From contig NC_079884.1 in the NCBI RefSeq assembly GCF_029227915.1, positions 29,390,001 through 29,454,000 on the forward strand: 64,000 bases of DNA, given 5' to 3'. This stretch comes from Hydractinia symbiolongicarpus (lineage: Eukaryota > Cnidaria > Hydrozoa > Anthoathecata > Hydractiniidae). Below the pieces are notes generated by a model. That model searched no databases. It was given only the letters and a program-made list of their open reading frames with translations, and had not been told where the DNA came from. Both the position numbers and the translations under genes were made by a program. Of this stretch, positions 10,275 to 23,900 are shown piece by piece (within the stretch, counting starts at the first letter, position 1; every line of letters starts with the position of its first letter).

Positions 10275-12510
10275 CTGTGACCTTATAAGTATTATAAGTT
10301 AGACAATTGGACTCCAAGAAATAACATTCTTTTTAATTTAACATGATTGTGGGAACTCAATGATTACACTGGGCGCTGTGGTAGCGTTTTATTTAAAAAT
10401 TAAGATAAATCAGTCATTTTTACTGTGAGACCAATCCTAGCCGTTAGCGCGCGCTGAAGATATAGAGACAATTTCAAAAACTCCATTTCATTGACTTTCT
10501 AACAGTCTCAATCCGTTTGAGTTACAACGGTTGCGTCACATATTCGTACCAACATGTATTTAGCGATAGTATTCGGATATTACTAGGTTGCATCGCTTTT
10601 AATAGTGAAACGTTTGACTGTGGGACTTAATTGAACCGACTTTGGACTTTGACCTTATAAATGTGATAAATGAGACAGTTTGACTACAAGAAATAACATT
10701 CTTATTAATCTGACATAATTGCTGGATCTCAGCGATTACACTGGGCGCTGCGGTAGCGTTTTATTGAAAAATTAAGATAAATAAGTCTTTTTTTACTGTG
10801 GGACCAATCCTAGCCGTTATCGTGCGCTGAAGAAATAGAGACAGTTTCAAAAACTACATTTCATTGACTTCTTGGCGGTATCAATCCATTTGAATTGCAA
10901 CGGTTGCGTCACATATTCGTACCAACATGTATTTAGTGATATCTTTCCGATATTACTGAGTTATATCGCTTTTAACAGTGAAACGATTGACTGTGGAACT
11001 TAATTGAATTAACTTGGGACTGTGACCTTATAAATGTGATAAGTGAGCCAACTGGACTCCAAGAAATAACATTCTTTTTAATTTGACATGATTGCCGGAA
11101 CTCAGCGATTACACTGGGCGCTGTGGTAGTGCTTTATTTAAAAATTAAGATACATAAGTTATTTTTTGCAGTGGGACCAATCCTGGCCGTTAGCACGCGC
11201 TGAACAAATAGGAAAAGTTTCAAAGACTACACTTCATTCACTTTCTAGCGGTTTAAATCCGTTTGAGTTACAACCGTTGCGTCACATATTCGTACCAACA
11301 TGTATTTAGCGATAGTATTCGGATATTCCTAGGTTGCATCGCTTTTAACAGTGAAACGATTGACTGTGGGACTTAATTGAACTGATTTTGGACTGTGACC
11401 TTATAAGTATTATAAGTTAGACAATTGGACTCCAAGAAATAACATTCTTTTTAATTTAACATGATTGTGGGAACTCAATGATTACACTGGGCGCTGTGGT
11501 AGCGTTTTATTTAAAAATTAAGATAAATCAGTCATTTTTACTGTGAGACCAATCCTAGCCGTTAGCGCGCGCTGAAGATATAGAGACAGTTTCAAAAACT
11601 CCATTTCATTGACTTTCTAACAGTCTCAATCCGTTTGAGTTACAACGGTTGCGTCACATATTCGTACCAACATGTATTTAGCGATAGTATTCGGATATTA
11701 CTAGGTTGCATCGCTTTTAACAGTGAAACGTTTGACTGTGGGACTTAATTGAACCGACTTTGGACTTTGACCTTATAAATGTGATAAATGAGACAGTTTG
11801 ACTACAAGAAATAACATTCTTATTAATCTGACATAATTGCTGGATCTCAGCGATTACACTGGGCGCTGCGGTAGCGTTTTATTGAAAAATTAGGATAAAT
11901 AAGTCTTTTTTTACTGTGGGACCAATCCTAGCCGTTATCGTGCGCTGAAGAAATAGAGACAGTTTCAAAAACTACATTTCATTGACTTCTTGGCGGTATC
12001 AATCCATTTGAATTGCAACGGTTGCGTCACATATTCGTACCAACATGTATTTAGTGATATCTTTCCGATATTACTGAGTTATATCGCTTTTAACAGTGAA
12101 ACGATTGACTGTGGAACTTAATTGAATTAACTTGGGACTGTGACCTTATAAATGTGATAAGTGAGCCAACTGGACTCCAAGAAATAACATTCTTTTTAAT
12201 TTGACATGATTGCCGGAACTCAGCGATTACACTGGGCGCTGTGGTAGTGCTTTATTTAAAAATTAAGATACATAAGTTATTTTTTGCAGTGGGACCAATC
12301 CTGGCCGTTAGCACGCGCTGAACAAATAGGAAAAGTTTCAAAGACTACACTTCATTCACTTTCTAGCGGTTTAAATCCGTTTGAGTTACAACCGTTGCGT
12401 CACATATTCGTACCAACATGTATTTAGCGATAGTATTCGGATATTCCTAGGTTGCATCGCTTTTAACAGTGAAACGATTGACTGTGGGACTTAATTAAAC
12501 TTATTTTGGA
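10275..12510. repeat. 1118-bp three-monomer HOR, two copies
   Basis: Starts are 10275, 10647, 11020 | 11393, 11765, 12138, with lengths 372+373+373 = 1118 bp. Shared private variants include TTGAACCGACTTTGG in the first monomer, GATATTACTGAGTTATATCG in the second, and GATACATAAGTTATTTTTTG with ACACTTCATTCAC in the third. I saw only a few differences between the two copies, such as AATAGTG/AACAGTG at 10600/11718. Confidence 0.93.
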
Positions 12511-14112
12511 CTTTGTCCTTATAAATGGGATAAATGAGCTAGTTTGACTAAAAGAAATAATATTCTTCATAATTTGACATGATTGCTGGAACTCAGCGAT
12601 TACACTGGGCGCTGTGGTATCGCTTTGTTAACAAATTAGGATAAATAAGTCATTTGTTACTGTGGGACTAATCCTTGCCGTTAGTTTGCGCTGAAGAAAT
12701 AGAGACAGTTTCAAAAACTACATTTCATTGACTTCTTGGCGGTATTAATCCATTTGAATTACAACGGTTGCGTCACATATTCGTACCAACATGTATTAAG
12801 TGATATCTTTCCGATATTACTAAGTTATATCGCTTTTAACAGTGAAACGATTGACTGTGGAACTTAATTGAATTAACTTGGGACTGTGACCTTATAAATG
12901 TGATAAGTGAGCCAACTGGACTCCAAGAAATAACATTCTTTTTAATTTGACATGATTGCCGGAACTCAGCGATTACACTGGGCGCTGTGGTAGTGCTTCA
13001 TTTAAGAATTTAAATAAATAAGTTATTCTTTATTGTGGGACCAATCCTAGCCGTTATCGCGCGCTGAAGAAATAGAGACAGTTTCAAATCATAAATTTCA
13101 TTGACTTTCTACCGGTGTCAATCCGTTTGAGTTACAACGGTTGCGTTACCTATTCGTACCAACATGTATTTAGTGATATCTTTCCGATATTACTAAGTTA
13201 TATCGCTTTTAACAGTAAAACGATTGACTGTGGAACTTAATTGAACTAACTTTGGACTGTGACCTTATAAATGTGATAAGTGAGCCAACTGGACTCCAAG
13301 AAATAACATTCTTCTTAATTTGACATGATTGCCGAAACTCAGCGATTACACTGGGCGCTGTGGTAGCGCTTTATTTAAAAATTAAGATAAATAAGTTATT
13401 TTTTGCAGTGGGACAAATCCTGGCCGTTAGCACGCGCTGAACAAATAGGAACAGTTTCAAAGACTACATTTCATTGACTTTGTAGCGGTTTAAATCCGTT
13501 TGAGTTACAACCGTTGCGTCACATATTCGTACCAACATGTATTTAGCGATAGTATTTGGATATTCCTAGGTTGCATCGCCTTTAACAGTGAAACGATTGA
13601 CTGTGGGACTCAATTGAACTGATTTTGGACTTTGTCATTATAAATGGGATAAATGAGCTAGTTTGACTAAAAGAAATAACATTCTTCTAAATTTGACATG
13701 ATTGCCGGAACTCAGCGATTACACTGGGCGCTGTGGTAGTGCTTCATTTAAGAATTTAAATAAATAAGTCATTCTTTATTGTGGGACCAATCCTAGCCGT
13801 TATCGCGCGCTGAAGAAATAGAGACAGTTTCAAAAACTACATTTCATTGACTTCTTGGCGGTATCAATCCATTTGAATTACAACGGTTGCGTCACATATT
13901 CGTACCAACATGTATTTAGCGATACTTTTCTCATATTACTAGGTTGCATCGCTTTTAACAGTGAAACGATTGACTGTGGGACTTAATTGAACTGATTTTG
14001 GACTGTGACCTTATAAGTATTATAAGTTAGACAATTGGACTCCAAGAAATAACATTCTTTTTAATTTAACATGATTGTGGGAACTCAATGATTACACTGG
14101 GCGCTGTGGTAG
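12511..14112. repeat. Segment ending with a ~1.0-kb copy of 9361-10384
   Basis: Starts are 12511, 12884, 13257, 13630 and 14003. From about 13089 to 14112 the sequence follows 9361-10384 at a constant offset of 3728 bp (ten monomers). The match includes the rare AAATCATAAATTTC stretch and the unusual GTCATTATAAATGGG. At about 14112 it switches to the GATACATAAGTT type seen at 11020 and 12138, so the 14003 monomer is a hybrid of two types. Confidence 0.85.
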
Positions 14113-17100
14113 TGCTTTATTTAAAAATTAAGATACATAAGTTATTTTTTGCAGTGGGACCAATCCTGGCCGTTAGCACGCGCTGAACAAATAGGAAAAG
14201 TTTCAAAGACTACACTTCATTCACTTTCTAGCGGTTTAAATCCGTTTGAGTTACAACCGTTGCGTCACATATTCGTACCAACATGTATTTAGCGATAGTA
14301 TTCGGATATTCCTAGGTTGCATCGCTTTTAACAGTGAAACGATTGACTGTGGGACTTAATTAAACTTATTTTGGACTTTGTCCTTATAAATGGGATAAAT
14401 GAGCTGGTTTGACTAAAAGAAATAACATTCTACATAATTTGACATGATTGCTGGAACTCAGCGATTACACTGGGCGCTGTGGTATCGCTTTGTTAAAAAA
14501 TTAGGATAAATAAGTCATTTGTTACTGTGGGACTAATCCTTGCCGTTAGTTTGCGCTGAAGAAATAGAGACAGTTTTCAAAACTACATTTCATTGACTTC
14601 TTGGCGGTATTAATCCATTTGAATTACAACGGTTGCGTCACATATTCGTACCAACATGTATTAAGTGATATCTTTCCGATATTACTAAGTTATATCGCTT
14701 TTAACAGTGAAACGATTGACTGTGGAACTTAATTGAGCTAACTTGGGACTGTGACCTTATAAATGTGATAAATGAGCCAACTGGACTCCAAGAAATAACA
14801 TTCTTCTAAATTTGACATGACTGCCGGAACTCAGCGATTACACTGGGCGCTGTGGTTGCGCTTCATTTAAAAATTTAAATAAATAAGTCATTCTTTATTG
14901 TGGGACCAATCCTAGCCGTTATCGCGCGCTGAAGAAATAGAGACAGTTTCAAAAACTACATTTCATTGACTTTCTAACGGTGTCAATCCGTTTGAGTTAC
15001 AACGGTTGCGTCATATATTCGTACCAACATGTATTTAGTGATTTTTTTCCGATATTACTAAGTTGTATCGCTTTTAACAGTGAAACGATTGACTGTGGGA
15101 CTTAATTGAACTGGTTCTGGACTGTGACCTGATAAATGTGATAAATGAGACAATTGGACTCCAAGAAATAACATTCTTCTTAATTTGACATAATTGCCGG
15201 AACTCAGCGATTACACTGGGCGCTGTGGTAGCGCTTCATTTAAAAATTCAGATAAATGAGTCATCATTTACTGTGGGACCAATCCTAGCCAATATCGCGC
15301 GCTGAAGAAAGAGCGACAGATTCAAAAACTACATTTCACTGACTTTCTAACGGTGTCAGTCCGTTTGAGTTACAACGGTTGGGTGACATATTCGTACCAA
15401 CATGTATTTAGCGATATTTTTCTCATATTACTAGGTTGCATCGCTTTTAACAGTGAAACGATTGACTGTGGGACTTAATTGAACTGATTTTGGACTGTGA
15501 CCTTATAAGTATTATAAGTTAGACAATTGAACTCCAAGAAATAACATTCTTTTTAATTTAACATGATTGTAGGAACTCAGTGATTACACTGGGCGCTGTG
15601 GTAGCGCTTTATTTGAAAATTAAGATAAATCAGTCATTTTTACTGTGGGACCAATCCTAGCCGTTAGCGCGCGCTGAAGATATAGAGACAGTTTCAAAAA
15701 CTCCATTTCATTGACTTTCTAACAGTGTCAATCCGTTTGAGTTACAACGGTAGCGTCACATATTCGTACCAACATGTATTTAGCGATAGTATTCGGATAT
15801 TACTAGGTTGCATCGCTTTTAACAGTGAAACGTTTGACTGTGGGACTTAATTGAACTGACTTTGGACTTTGACCTTATAAATGTGATAAATGAGACAGTT
15901 TGACTACAAGAAATAACATTCTTATTAATCTGACATAATTGCTGGATCTCAGCGATTACACTGGGCGCTGCGGTAGCGTTTTATTGAAAAATTAGGATAA
16001 ATAAGTCTTTTTTTACTGTGGGACCAATCCTAGCCGTTATCGTGCGCTGAAGAAATAGAGACAGTTTCAAAAACTACATTTCATTGACTTCTTGGCGGTA
16101 TCAATCCATTTGAATAGCAACGGTTGCGTCACATATCCGTACCAACATGTATTTAGTGATATCTTTCCGATATTACTAAGTTATATCGCTTTTAACAGTG
16201 AAACGATTGACTGTGGAACTTAATTGAATTAACTTGGGACTGTGACCTTATAAATGTGATAAGTGAGCCAACTGGAATCCAGGAAATAACATTCTTTTTA
16301 ATTTGACATGATTGCCGGAACTCAGCGATTACACTGGGCGCTGTGGTAGTGCTTTATTTAAAAATTAAGATACATAAGTTATTTTTTGCAGTGGGACCAA
16401 TCCTGGCCGTTAGCACGCGCTGAACAAATAGGAAAAGTTTCAAAGACTACACTTCATTGACTTTCTAGCGGTTTAAATCCGTTTGAGTTACAACCGTTGC
16501 GTCACATATTCGTACCAACATGTATTTAGCGATAGTATTCGGATATTCCTAGGTTGCATCGCTTTTAACAGTGAAACGATTGACTGTGGGACTTAATTAA
16601 ACTTATTTTGGACTTTGTCCTTATAAATGGGATAAATGAGCTAGTTTGACTAAAAGAAATAACATTCTTCATAATTTGACATGATTGCTGGAACTCAGCG
16701 ATTACACTGGGCGCTGTGGTATCGCTTTGTTAAAAAATTAGGATAAATAAGTCATTTGTTACTGTGGGACTAATCCTTGCCGTTAGTTTGCGCTGAAGAA
16801 ATAGAGACAGTTTCAAAAACTACATTTCATTGACTTCTTGGCGGTATTAATCCATTTGAATTACAACGGTTGCGTCACATATTCGTACCAACATGTATTA
16901 AGTGATATCTTTCCGATATTACTAAGTTATATCGCTTTTAACAGTGAAACGATTGACTGTGGAACTTAAATGAGCTAACTTGGGACTGTGACCTTATAAA
17001 TGTGATAAATGAGCCAACTGGACTCCAAGAAATAACATTCTTCTAAATTTGACATGATTGCCGGAACTCAGCGATTACACTGGGCGCTGTGGTTGCGCTT

Positions 17101-17902
17101 CATTTAAAAATTTAAATAAATAAGTCATTCTTTATTGTGGGACCAATCCTAGCCGTTATCGCGCGCTGAAGAAATAGAGACAGTTTCAAAAACTACATTT
17201 CATTGACTTTCTGACGGTGTCAATCCGTTTGAGTTACAACGGTTGCGTCATATATTCGTACCAACATGTATTTAGTGATTTTTTTCCGATATTACTAAGT
17301 TGTATCGCTTTTAACAGTGAAACGATTGACTGTGGGACTTAATTGAACTGGTTCTGGACTGTGACCTGATAAATGTGATAAATGAGACAATTGGACTCCA
17401 AGAAATAACATTCTTCTTAATTTGACATAATTGCCGGAACTCAGCGATTACACTGGGCGCTGTGGTAGCGCTTCATTTAAAAATTCAAATAAATGAGTCA
17501 TCATTTACTGTGGGACCAATCCTTGCCGATATCGCGCGCTGAAGAAATAGCGACAGATTCAAAAACTACATTTCACTGACTTTCTAACGGTATCAGTCCG
17601 TTTGAGTTACAACGGTTGGGTGACATATTCGTACCAACATGTATTTAGCGATATTTTTCTCATATTACTAGGTTGCATCGCTTTTAACAGTGAAACGATT
17701 GACTGTGGGACTTAATTGAACTGATTTTGGACTGTGACCTTATAAGTATTATAAGTTAGACAATTGAACTCCAAGAAATAACATTCTTTTTAATTTAACA
17801 TGATTGTAGGAACTCAGTGATTACACTGGGCGCTGTGGTAGCGCTTTATTTAAAAATTAAGATAAATCTGTCATTTTTACTGTGGGACCAATCCTAGCCG
17901 TT
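14113..17902. repeat. 2237-bp six-monomer HOR, one full and one partial copy
   Basis: Starts are 14376, 14749, 15122, 15495, 15867, 16240 | 16613, 16986, 17359 and 17732. The pairs 14376/16613, 14749/16986, 15122/17359 and 15495/17732 all lie 2237 bp apart. They share GTGGTATCGCTTTGTTAA, CTGTGGTTGCGCTTC and GGTTGGGTGACATATTC. The second copy stops matching at about 17902, where GTTATCGTGCGCTG replaces GTTAGCGCGCGCTG. Confidence 0.9.
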
Positions 17903-18848
17903 ATCGTGCGCTGAAGAAATAGAGACAGTTTCAAAAACTACATTTCATTGATTTCTTGGCGGTATCAATCCATTTGAATTACAACGGTTGCGTCACATAT
18001 TCGTACCAACATGTATTTAGTGATATCTTTCCGATATTACTAAGTTATATCGCTTTTAACAGTGAAACGATTGACTGTGGAACTTAATTGAACTAACTTT
18101 GGACTGTGACCTTATAAATGTGATAAGTGAGCCAACTGGACTCCATGAAATAACATTCTTCTTAATTTGACATGATTGCGAAACTCAGCAATTACACTGG
18201 GCGCTGTGGTAGTGCTTTATTTAAAAATTAAGATAAATAAGTTATTTTTTGCAGTGGGACCAATCCTGGCCGTTAGCACGCGCTGAACAAATAGGAACAG
18301 TTTCAAAGACTACATTTCATTGACTTTCTAGCGGTTTAAATCAGTTTGAGTTACAACCGTTGCGTCATATATTCGTACCAACATGTATTTAGCGATAGTA
18401 TTCGGATATTCCTAGGTTGTATCGCTTTTAACAGTGAAACGATTGACTGTGGGACTTAATTGAACTGATTGTGGACTTTGTCCTTATAAATGGGATAAAT
18501 GAGCTAGTTTGACTAAAAGAAATAACATTCTTCATAATTTGACATGATTGCTGGAACTCAGCGATTACACTGGGCGCTGTGGTAGCGCTTTATTAAAAAA
18601 TTAAGATAAATAAGTCATTTTTTACTGTGGGACTAATCCTTGCCGTCAGTTCGCGCTGAACAAATAGAGACAGTTTCAAAAACTACATTTCATTGACTTC
18701 TTGGCGGTATCAATCTCTTTGAATTACAACGGTTGCGTCACATATTCGTACCAACATGTATTTAGTGATATCTTTCCGATATTACTAAGTTATATCGCTT
18801 TTAACAGTGAAACGATTGACTGTGGAGCTTAATTGAATTAACTTGGGA
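17903..18848. repeat. Monomers at 17732 (tail), 18104 and 18476
   Basis: These are ordinary 372-373-bp copies related to the GCCAACTGG and CTAAAAG types at 5203 and 5575. The monomer at 18104 has ATTGCGAAACTCAGCAATTA, and the one at 18476 has a full-length conserved block, unlike its truncated relatives at 4157, 5575 and 6993. I saw no close tandem duplicate. Confidence 0.8.
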
Positions 18849-19224
18849 CTGTGACATTATAAATGCGATAAGTGAGCCAACTGGACTCCAAGAAATAATA
18901 TTCTTCTTAATTTGACATGATTGCCGGAACTCAGCGATTACATTGGGCGCTGTGGTAGTGCTTCATTTAAGAATTTTTTTTGAAAAAAAGTCATTCTTTA
19001 TTGTGGGACCAATCCTAGCCATTATTGCGCGCTGAAGAAATAGACACAGTTTCAAAAACTACATTTCATTGACTTCTTGGCGGTATCAATCCATTTGAAT
19101 TACAAAGGTTGCGTCACATATTCGTACCAACATGTTTTTAGTGATATCTTTCCGATATTACTAAGTTATATTGCTTTTAACAGTGAAACGATTGACTGTG
19201 GAACTTAATTGAACTAACTTTGGA
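18849..19224. repeat. 376-bp monomer with T8-G-A7 hairpin scar
   Basis: Where relatives such as 13630 read TTTAAGAATTTAAATAAATAAGTC, this copy has TTTTTTTTGAAAAAAA at 18974-18989 and then GTC. T7 and A7 form a perfect inverted repeat with a TG centre, and the monomer is 3 bp longer than its neighbours. No other monomer in the window has this change. It looks like a local template-switch or slippage event. An assembly or sequencing artefact at a homopolymer is the alternative. Confidence 0.85.
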
Positions 19225-20966
19225 CTGTGACCTTATAAATGTGATAACTGAGCCAACTGGACTCCAAGAAATAACATTCTTCTTCATTTGACATGATTGC
19301 CGCAACTCAGCGATTACACTGGGCGCTGTGGTAGTGCTTTATTTAAAAATTAAGATACATAAGTTATTTTTTGCGGTTGGACCAATCCTGGCCGTTAGCA
19401 CGCGCTGAACAAATAGGAACAGTTTCAAAGACTACATTTCATTGACTTTCTAGCGGTTTAAATCCGTTTGAGTTACAACCGTTGCGTCACATATTCGTAC
19501 CAACATGTATTTAGCGATAGTATTCGGATATTCCTAGGTTGCATCGCTTTTAACAGTGAAACGATTGACTGTGGAACTTAATTGAACTGATTTTGGACTT
19601 TGTCCTTTTAAATGGGATAAATGAGTTAGTTTGACTAAAAGAAATAACATTCTTCATAATTTGACATGAATGCTGGAACTCAGCGATTACACTGGGCGCT
19701 GTGGTAGCACTTTAATAAAAAATTAAGATAAATAAGTCATTTTTAACTGTGGGACCAATCCTAGCCGGTAGTTCGCGCTGAAGAAATAGAGACAGTTTCA
19801 AAAACTACATTTCATTGATTTTCTAACTTTGTTAATCCGTTTGAGTTACGACGGTTGCGTCACATATTCGTACCAACACGTATTTAGTTATTTTTTTCCG
19901 ATATTACTAAGTTGTATCGCTTTTAACAGTGAAACGATTGACTGTGGGAATTAATAGAACTGATTCTGGACTGTGACCTTATAAATGTGATAAATGAGCC
20001 AATTGGTGTCCAAAGAATAACATTCTTCTTAATTTGACATGATTGCTGGAATTAAGCGATTACATTAGGCTCTGTGGTAGCGCCTTATTTAAAAATTTAG
20101 ATAAATAAGTCTTTTCTTACTGTGGGACCAATCCTGGCCGTTAGCACGCGCTGAATAAATAAGAACAGTTCCAAAGACTAAATTTCATTGACTTTCTAGC
20201 GGTATAAGTCCGTTTGAGTTACAACGGTTCTGTGACATATTCTTATCAACATGTATTTAGCGATAGTATTCGGATTTTACTAGGTTGCATCGCTTTTAAC
20301 AGTGAAACGCTTGACTGTGGGACTTAATTGAACTGATTTTGGACTTGGACCTTGTAAATGTGATAAATGAGCCAGTTTGGCTACAAGAAATAACATTCTT
20401 CTTATTTTGACATGATTGCTGGAACTTAGCGATTACACTGGGCACTGTGGTAGCGCTTTATTAAAAAATTAAGATAAACAAGTCATTTTTTACTGTGGGA
20501 CCAATCCTAGCCGTTAGCTCGCGCTGAAGAAGTAGAGACAGTTTCAAAAACTACCTTTCATTGAATTTCTAACGGTGTCAATTCGTTTGAGTTACAACGG
20601 TTGCGTCACATATTCGTACCAACATGTATTTAGTGATTTTCTTCTGATATTACTAAGTTGTATTGCTTTTAACAGTGAAACGATTGACTGTGGGAATTAA
20701 TAGAACTGATTCTAGACTGTGACCTATAAATGTGATAAATGAGCCAATTGGTCTCCAAGGAATAACATTCTTCTTAATTTGACATGATTGTGGGAATTCA
20801 GCGATTACATTAGGCTCTGTGGTAGCGCTTTATTTAAAAATTTAGATAAATAAGTCTTTCTTTACTGTTGGACAATTCCTGTCCGTTAGCACGCACTGAA
20901 TAAATAGGAACAGTTTCAAAGACGACATTTCATTGACTTTAAGGCGGTATCAATCTGTTTGAGTTA
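19225..20966. repeat. Most divergent monomers, probable older core
   Basis: Starts are 19225, 19598, 19971, 20344 and 20717. Many private changes are present: TTGGTGTCCAAAGAATAAC (19971), GACCTATAAATG with a 1-bp loss (20717), TTTAAGGCGGTATCAATCTG (20938), TTCTTATCAACATG (20241) and ATTAATAGAACTG. Apart from the segment later found at 43.7 kb, I saw no near-identical tandem partner for these monomers in the window. Confidence 0.8.
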
Positions 20967-23900
20967 CAACGGTTGCGTCACATATTCGTACCAACATGTA
21001 TTTAGTGATTTTCTTCCGATATTACTAAGTTGTATCGCTTTTAGCAGTAAAGCGATCGACTGTGAGAATTAATTGAACTAACTTTGGACTGTGACATGTT
21101 AAATGTGATAAATGACACAATTGGTCTCCAAGGAATAATATTCTTCTTAGTTTGACATGATTGCTGGATTTCAGCGATTACATTAGGCCCTGTGGCAGCG
21201 CTTTATTTAAAAATTTAGATAAATAAGACTTTTCTTACTGTGGAACCAATCCTGGCCATTAGCACGCGCTGAATAAATAGGATCAGTTCCAAAGGCTACA
21301 TTTCATTGACTTTCTAGCAGCATAAATCCGTTTCAGTTACAACGGTTGCGACACATATTCTTACCAACATGTACTCAGCGATAGTATTCGGATATTACTA
21401 GGTTGCATCGCTTTTAACAGTGAAACGATTGACTGTGAAATTTAATTGAACTGATTCTGGACTGTGACCTTATAAATGTGATAAATGAGCCAATTGGCTG
21501 CAAGGAATAACATTCTTCTTAATTTGACATGATTGCTGGAATTCAGCGAGTACACTAGGCCCTGTGGTAGGGATTTATTTAAAAATTTAGATAAATAAAT
21601 CATTTTTTACTGTGGGACCAATCCTAGCCGTTAGTTCGCGCTGAAGAAATACAGGCAGTTTCAAAAACTACATTTCATTGACTTTCTCACGGGGTCAATC
21701 TGTTTGAGTTACAACGGTTGCGTCACATATTCGTACCAACATGTATTTAGTGATTTTCTTCCGATATTATTAAGTTGCATCGCTTTTAACAGTGAAACGA
21801 TTGACTGTGGGACTTAATTGAACTATCTTTGGACTGTGACCTGATAAATGTGATAAATGAGACGATTGGACTCCAAGAAATAACATTCTTTTTAACTTGA
21901 CGTGATTACCGGAACTTAGCGATTACATTGGGTGCTGTATTAGCGCTTCATTTAAAAATTTAGATAAATAAGTCATCTTTACTGTGGGACCAATCCTGGC
22001 CGTTATTGCGCGCGGAAGAAATAGCGACAGTTTCAAATACTAAATTTCATTGACTTTCTAACGCTATCAATCCGCTTCAGTTAGAACGGTTGCGTCATAT
22101 ATTCATACCAACATGTATTTAGCGATACTTTTCTCATATTACTAGGTTGCATCGCTTTTAACAGTGAAACGATTGACTCTGGGACTTAATTGAACTGATT
22201 TTGGACTGTGACCTTATAAATGTTACAAGTGAGACAATTGGACTCCAAGAAATAACATTCTTCTTATTTTGACATGATTGTGGGAACTCAGCGACTACAC
22301 TGGACCCTGTGGTAGCGTTTCATTTAAAAATTTAGATAAATAAGTCATTTTTACTGTGGGACCAATTCTAGCCGTTAGCGCGCGCTGAAAATATAGAGAC
22401 AGTTTCAAAAACTCCATTTCATTGACTTTCTAACGGTGTCAATCCGTTTGAGTTACAACGGTTGCATCACATATTCGCACCAACATGTATTTAGTGATTT
22501 TCTTCCGATATTACTAAGTTGTATCGCTTTTAACAGTGAAGCGATTGACTGTGAGAATTAATTGAACTAACTTTGGACTGTGACATGATAAATGTGATAA
22601 ATGAGCCAATTGGACTCCAAGGAATAACATTCTTCTTAATTTGACATGATTTCTGGAATTCAGCGATTACATTAGGCTCTGTGGTAGCGCCTTATTTAAA
22701 AATTTAGATAAATAAGTCTTTTTTTACTGTGGGACCAATCCTGTCCATTAGCACGCGCTGAATAAATAGGAACAGTTTCAAAGACTACATTTTATTGACT
22801 TTCTGGCGGTATCAATCCGTTTGAGTTACAACGGTTGCGTCACTTATTCGTACCAACATGTACTTAGCGATACTTTTCTCATATTACTAGGTTGCATCGC
22901 TCTTAACAGTGAAACGATTGACTCCGGGACTTAAATGAACTGATTTTGGACTGTGACCTTATAAATGTGATAAATAAGCCAATTGGCTCCAAGGAATAAC
23001 ATTCTTCTTAATTCGACATGATTGCTGGAATTCAGCGAGTACACTAGGCCCTGTGGAAGGGCTTTATTTAAAAATTTAGATAAATAAATCATTTTTTACT
23101 GTGGGACCAATCCTAGCCGTTAGTTCGCGCTGAAAATATAGAGACAGTTTCAAAAACTCCATTTCATTGACTTTCTAACGGTGTCAATCCGTTTGAGTTA
23201 CAACGGTTGCGTCACATATTCATACCAACATGTATTTAGTGATTTTCTTCCGATATTATTAAGTTGCATCGCTTTTAACAGTGAAACGATTGACTGTGGG
23301 ACTTAATTGAACTATCTATGGACTGTGACCTGATAAATGTGATAAATGAGACGATTGGACTCCAAGAAATAACATTCTTTTTAACTTGACGTGATTACCA
23401 GAACTTAGCGATTACATTGGGCGCTGTATTAGCGCTTCATTTAAAAATTTAGATAAATAAGTCATTTTTACTGTGGGACCAATCCTAGCCGTTAGCGCGC
23501 GCTGAAAATATAGAGACAGTTTTAAAAACTCCATTTCATTGACTTTCTAACGGTGTCAATCCGTTTGAGTTGCAACGGTTGCGTCACATATTCGTACCAA
23601 CATGTATTTAGTGATTTTCTTCCGATATTACTAAGTTGTATCGCTTTTAGCAGTAAAGCGATCGACTGTGAGAATTAATTGAACTAACTTTGGACTGTGA
23701 CATGTTAAATGTGATAAATGACACAATTGGTCTCCAAGGAATAATATTCTTCTTAGTTTGACATGATTGCTGGATTTCAGCGATTACATTTGGCCCTGTG
23801 GCAGCGCTTTATTTAAAAATTTAGATAAATAAGACTTTTCTTACTGTGGAACCAATCCTGGCCATTAGCACGCGCTGAATAGATAGGATCAGTTCCAAAG

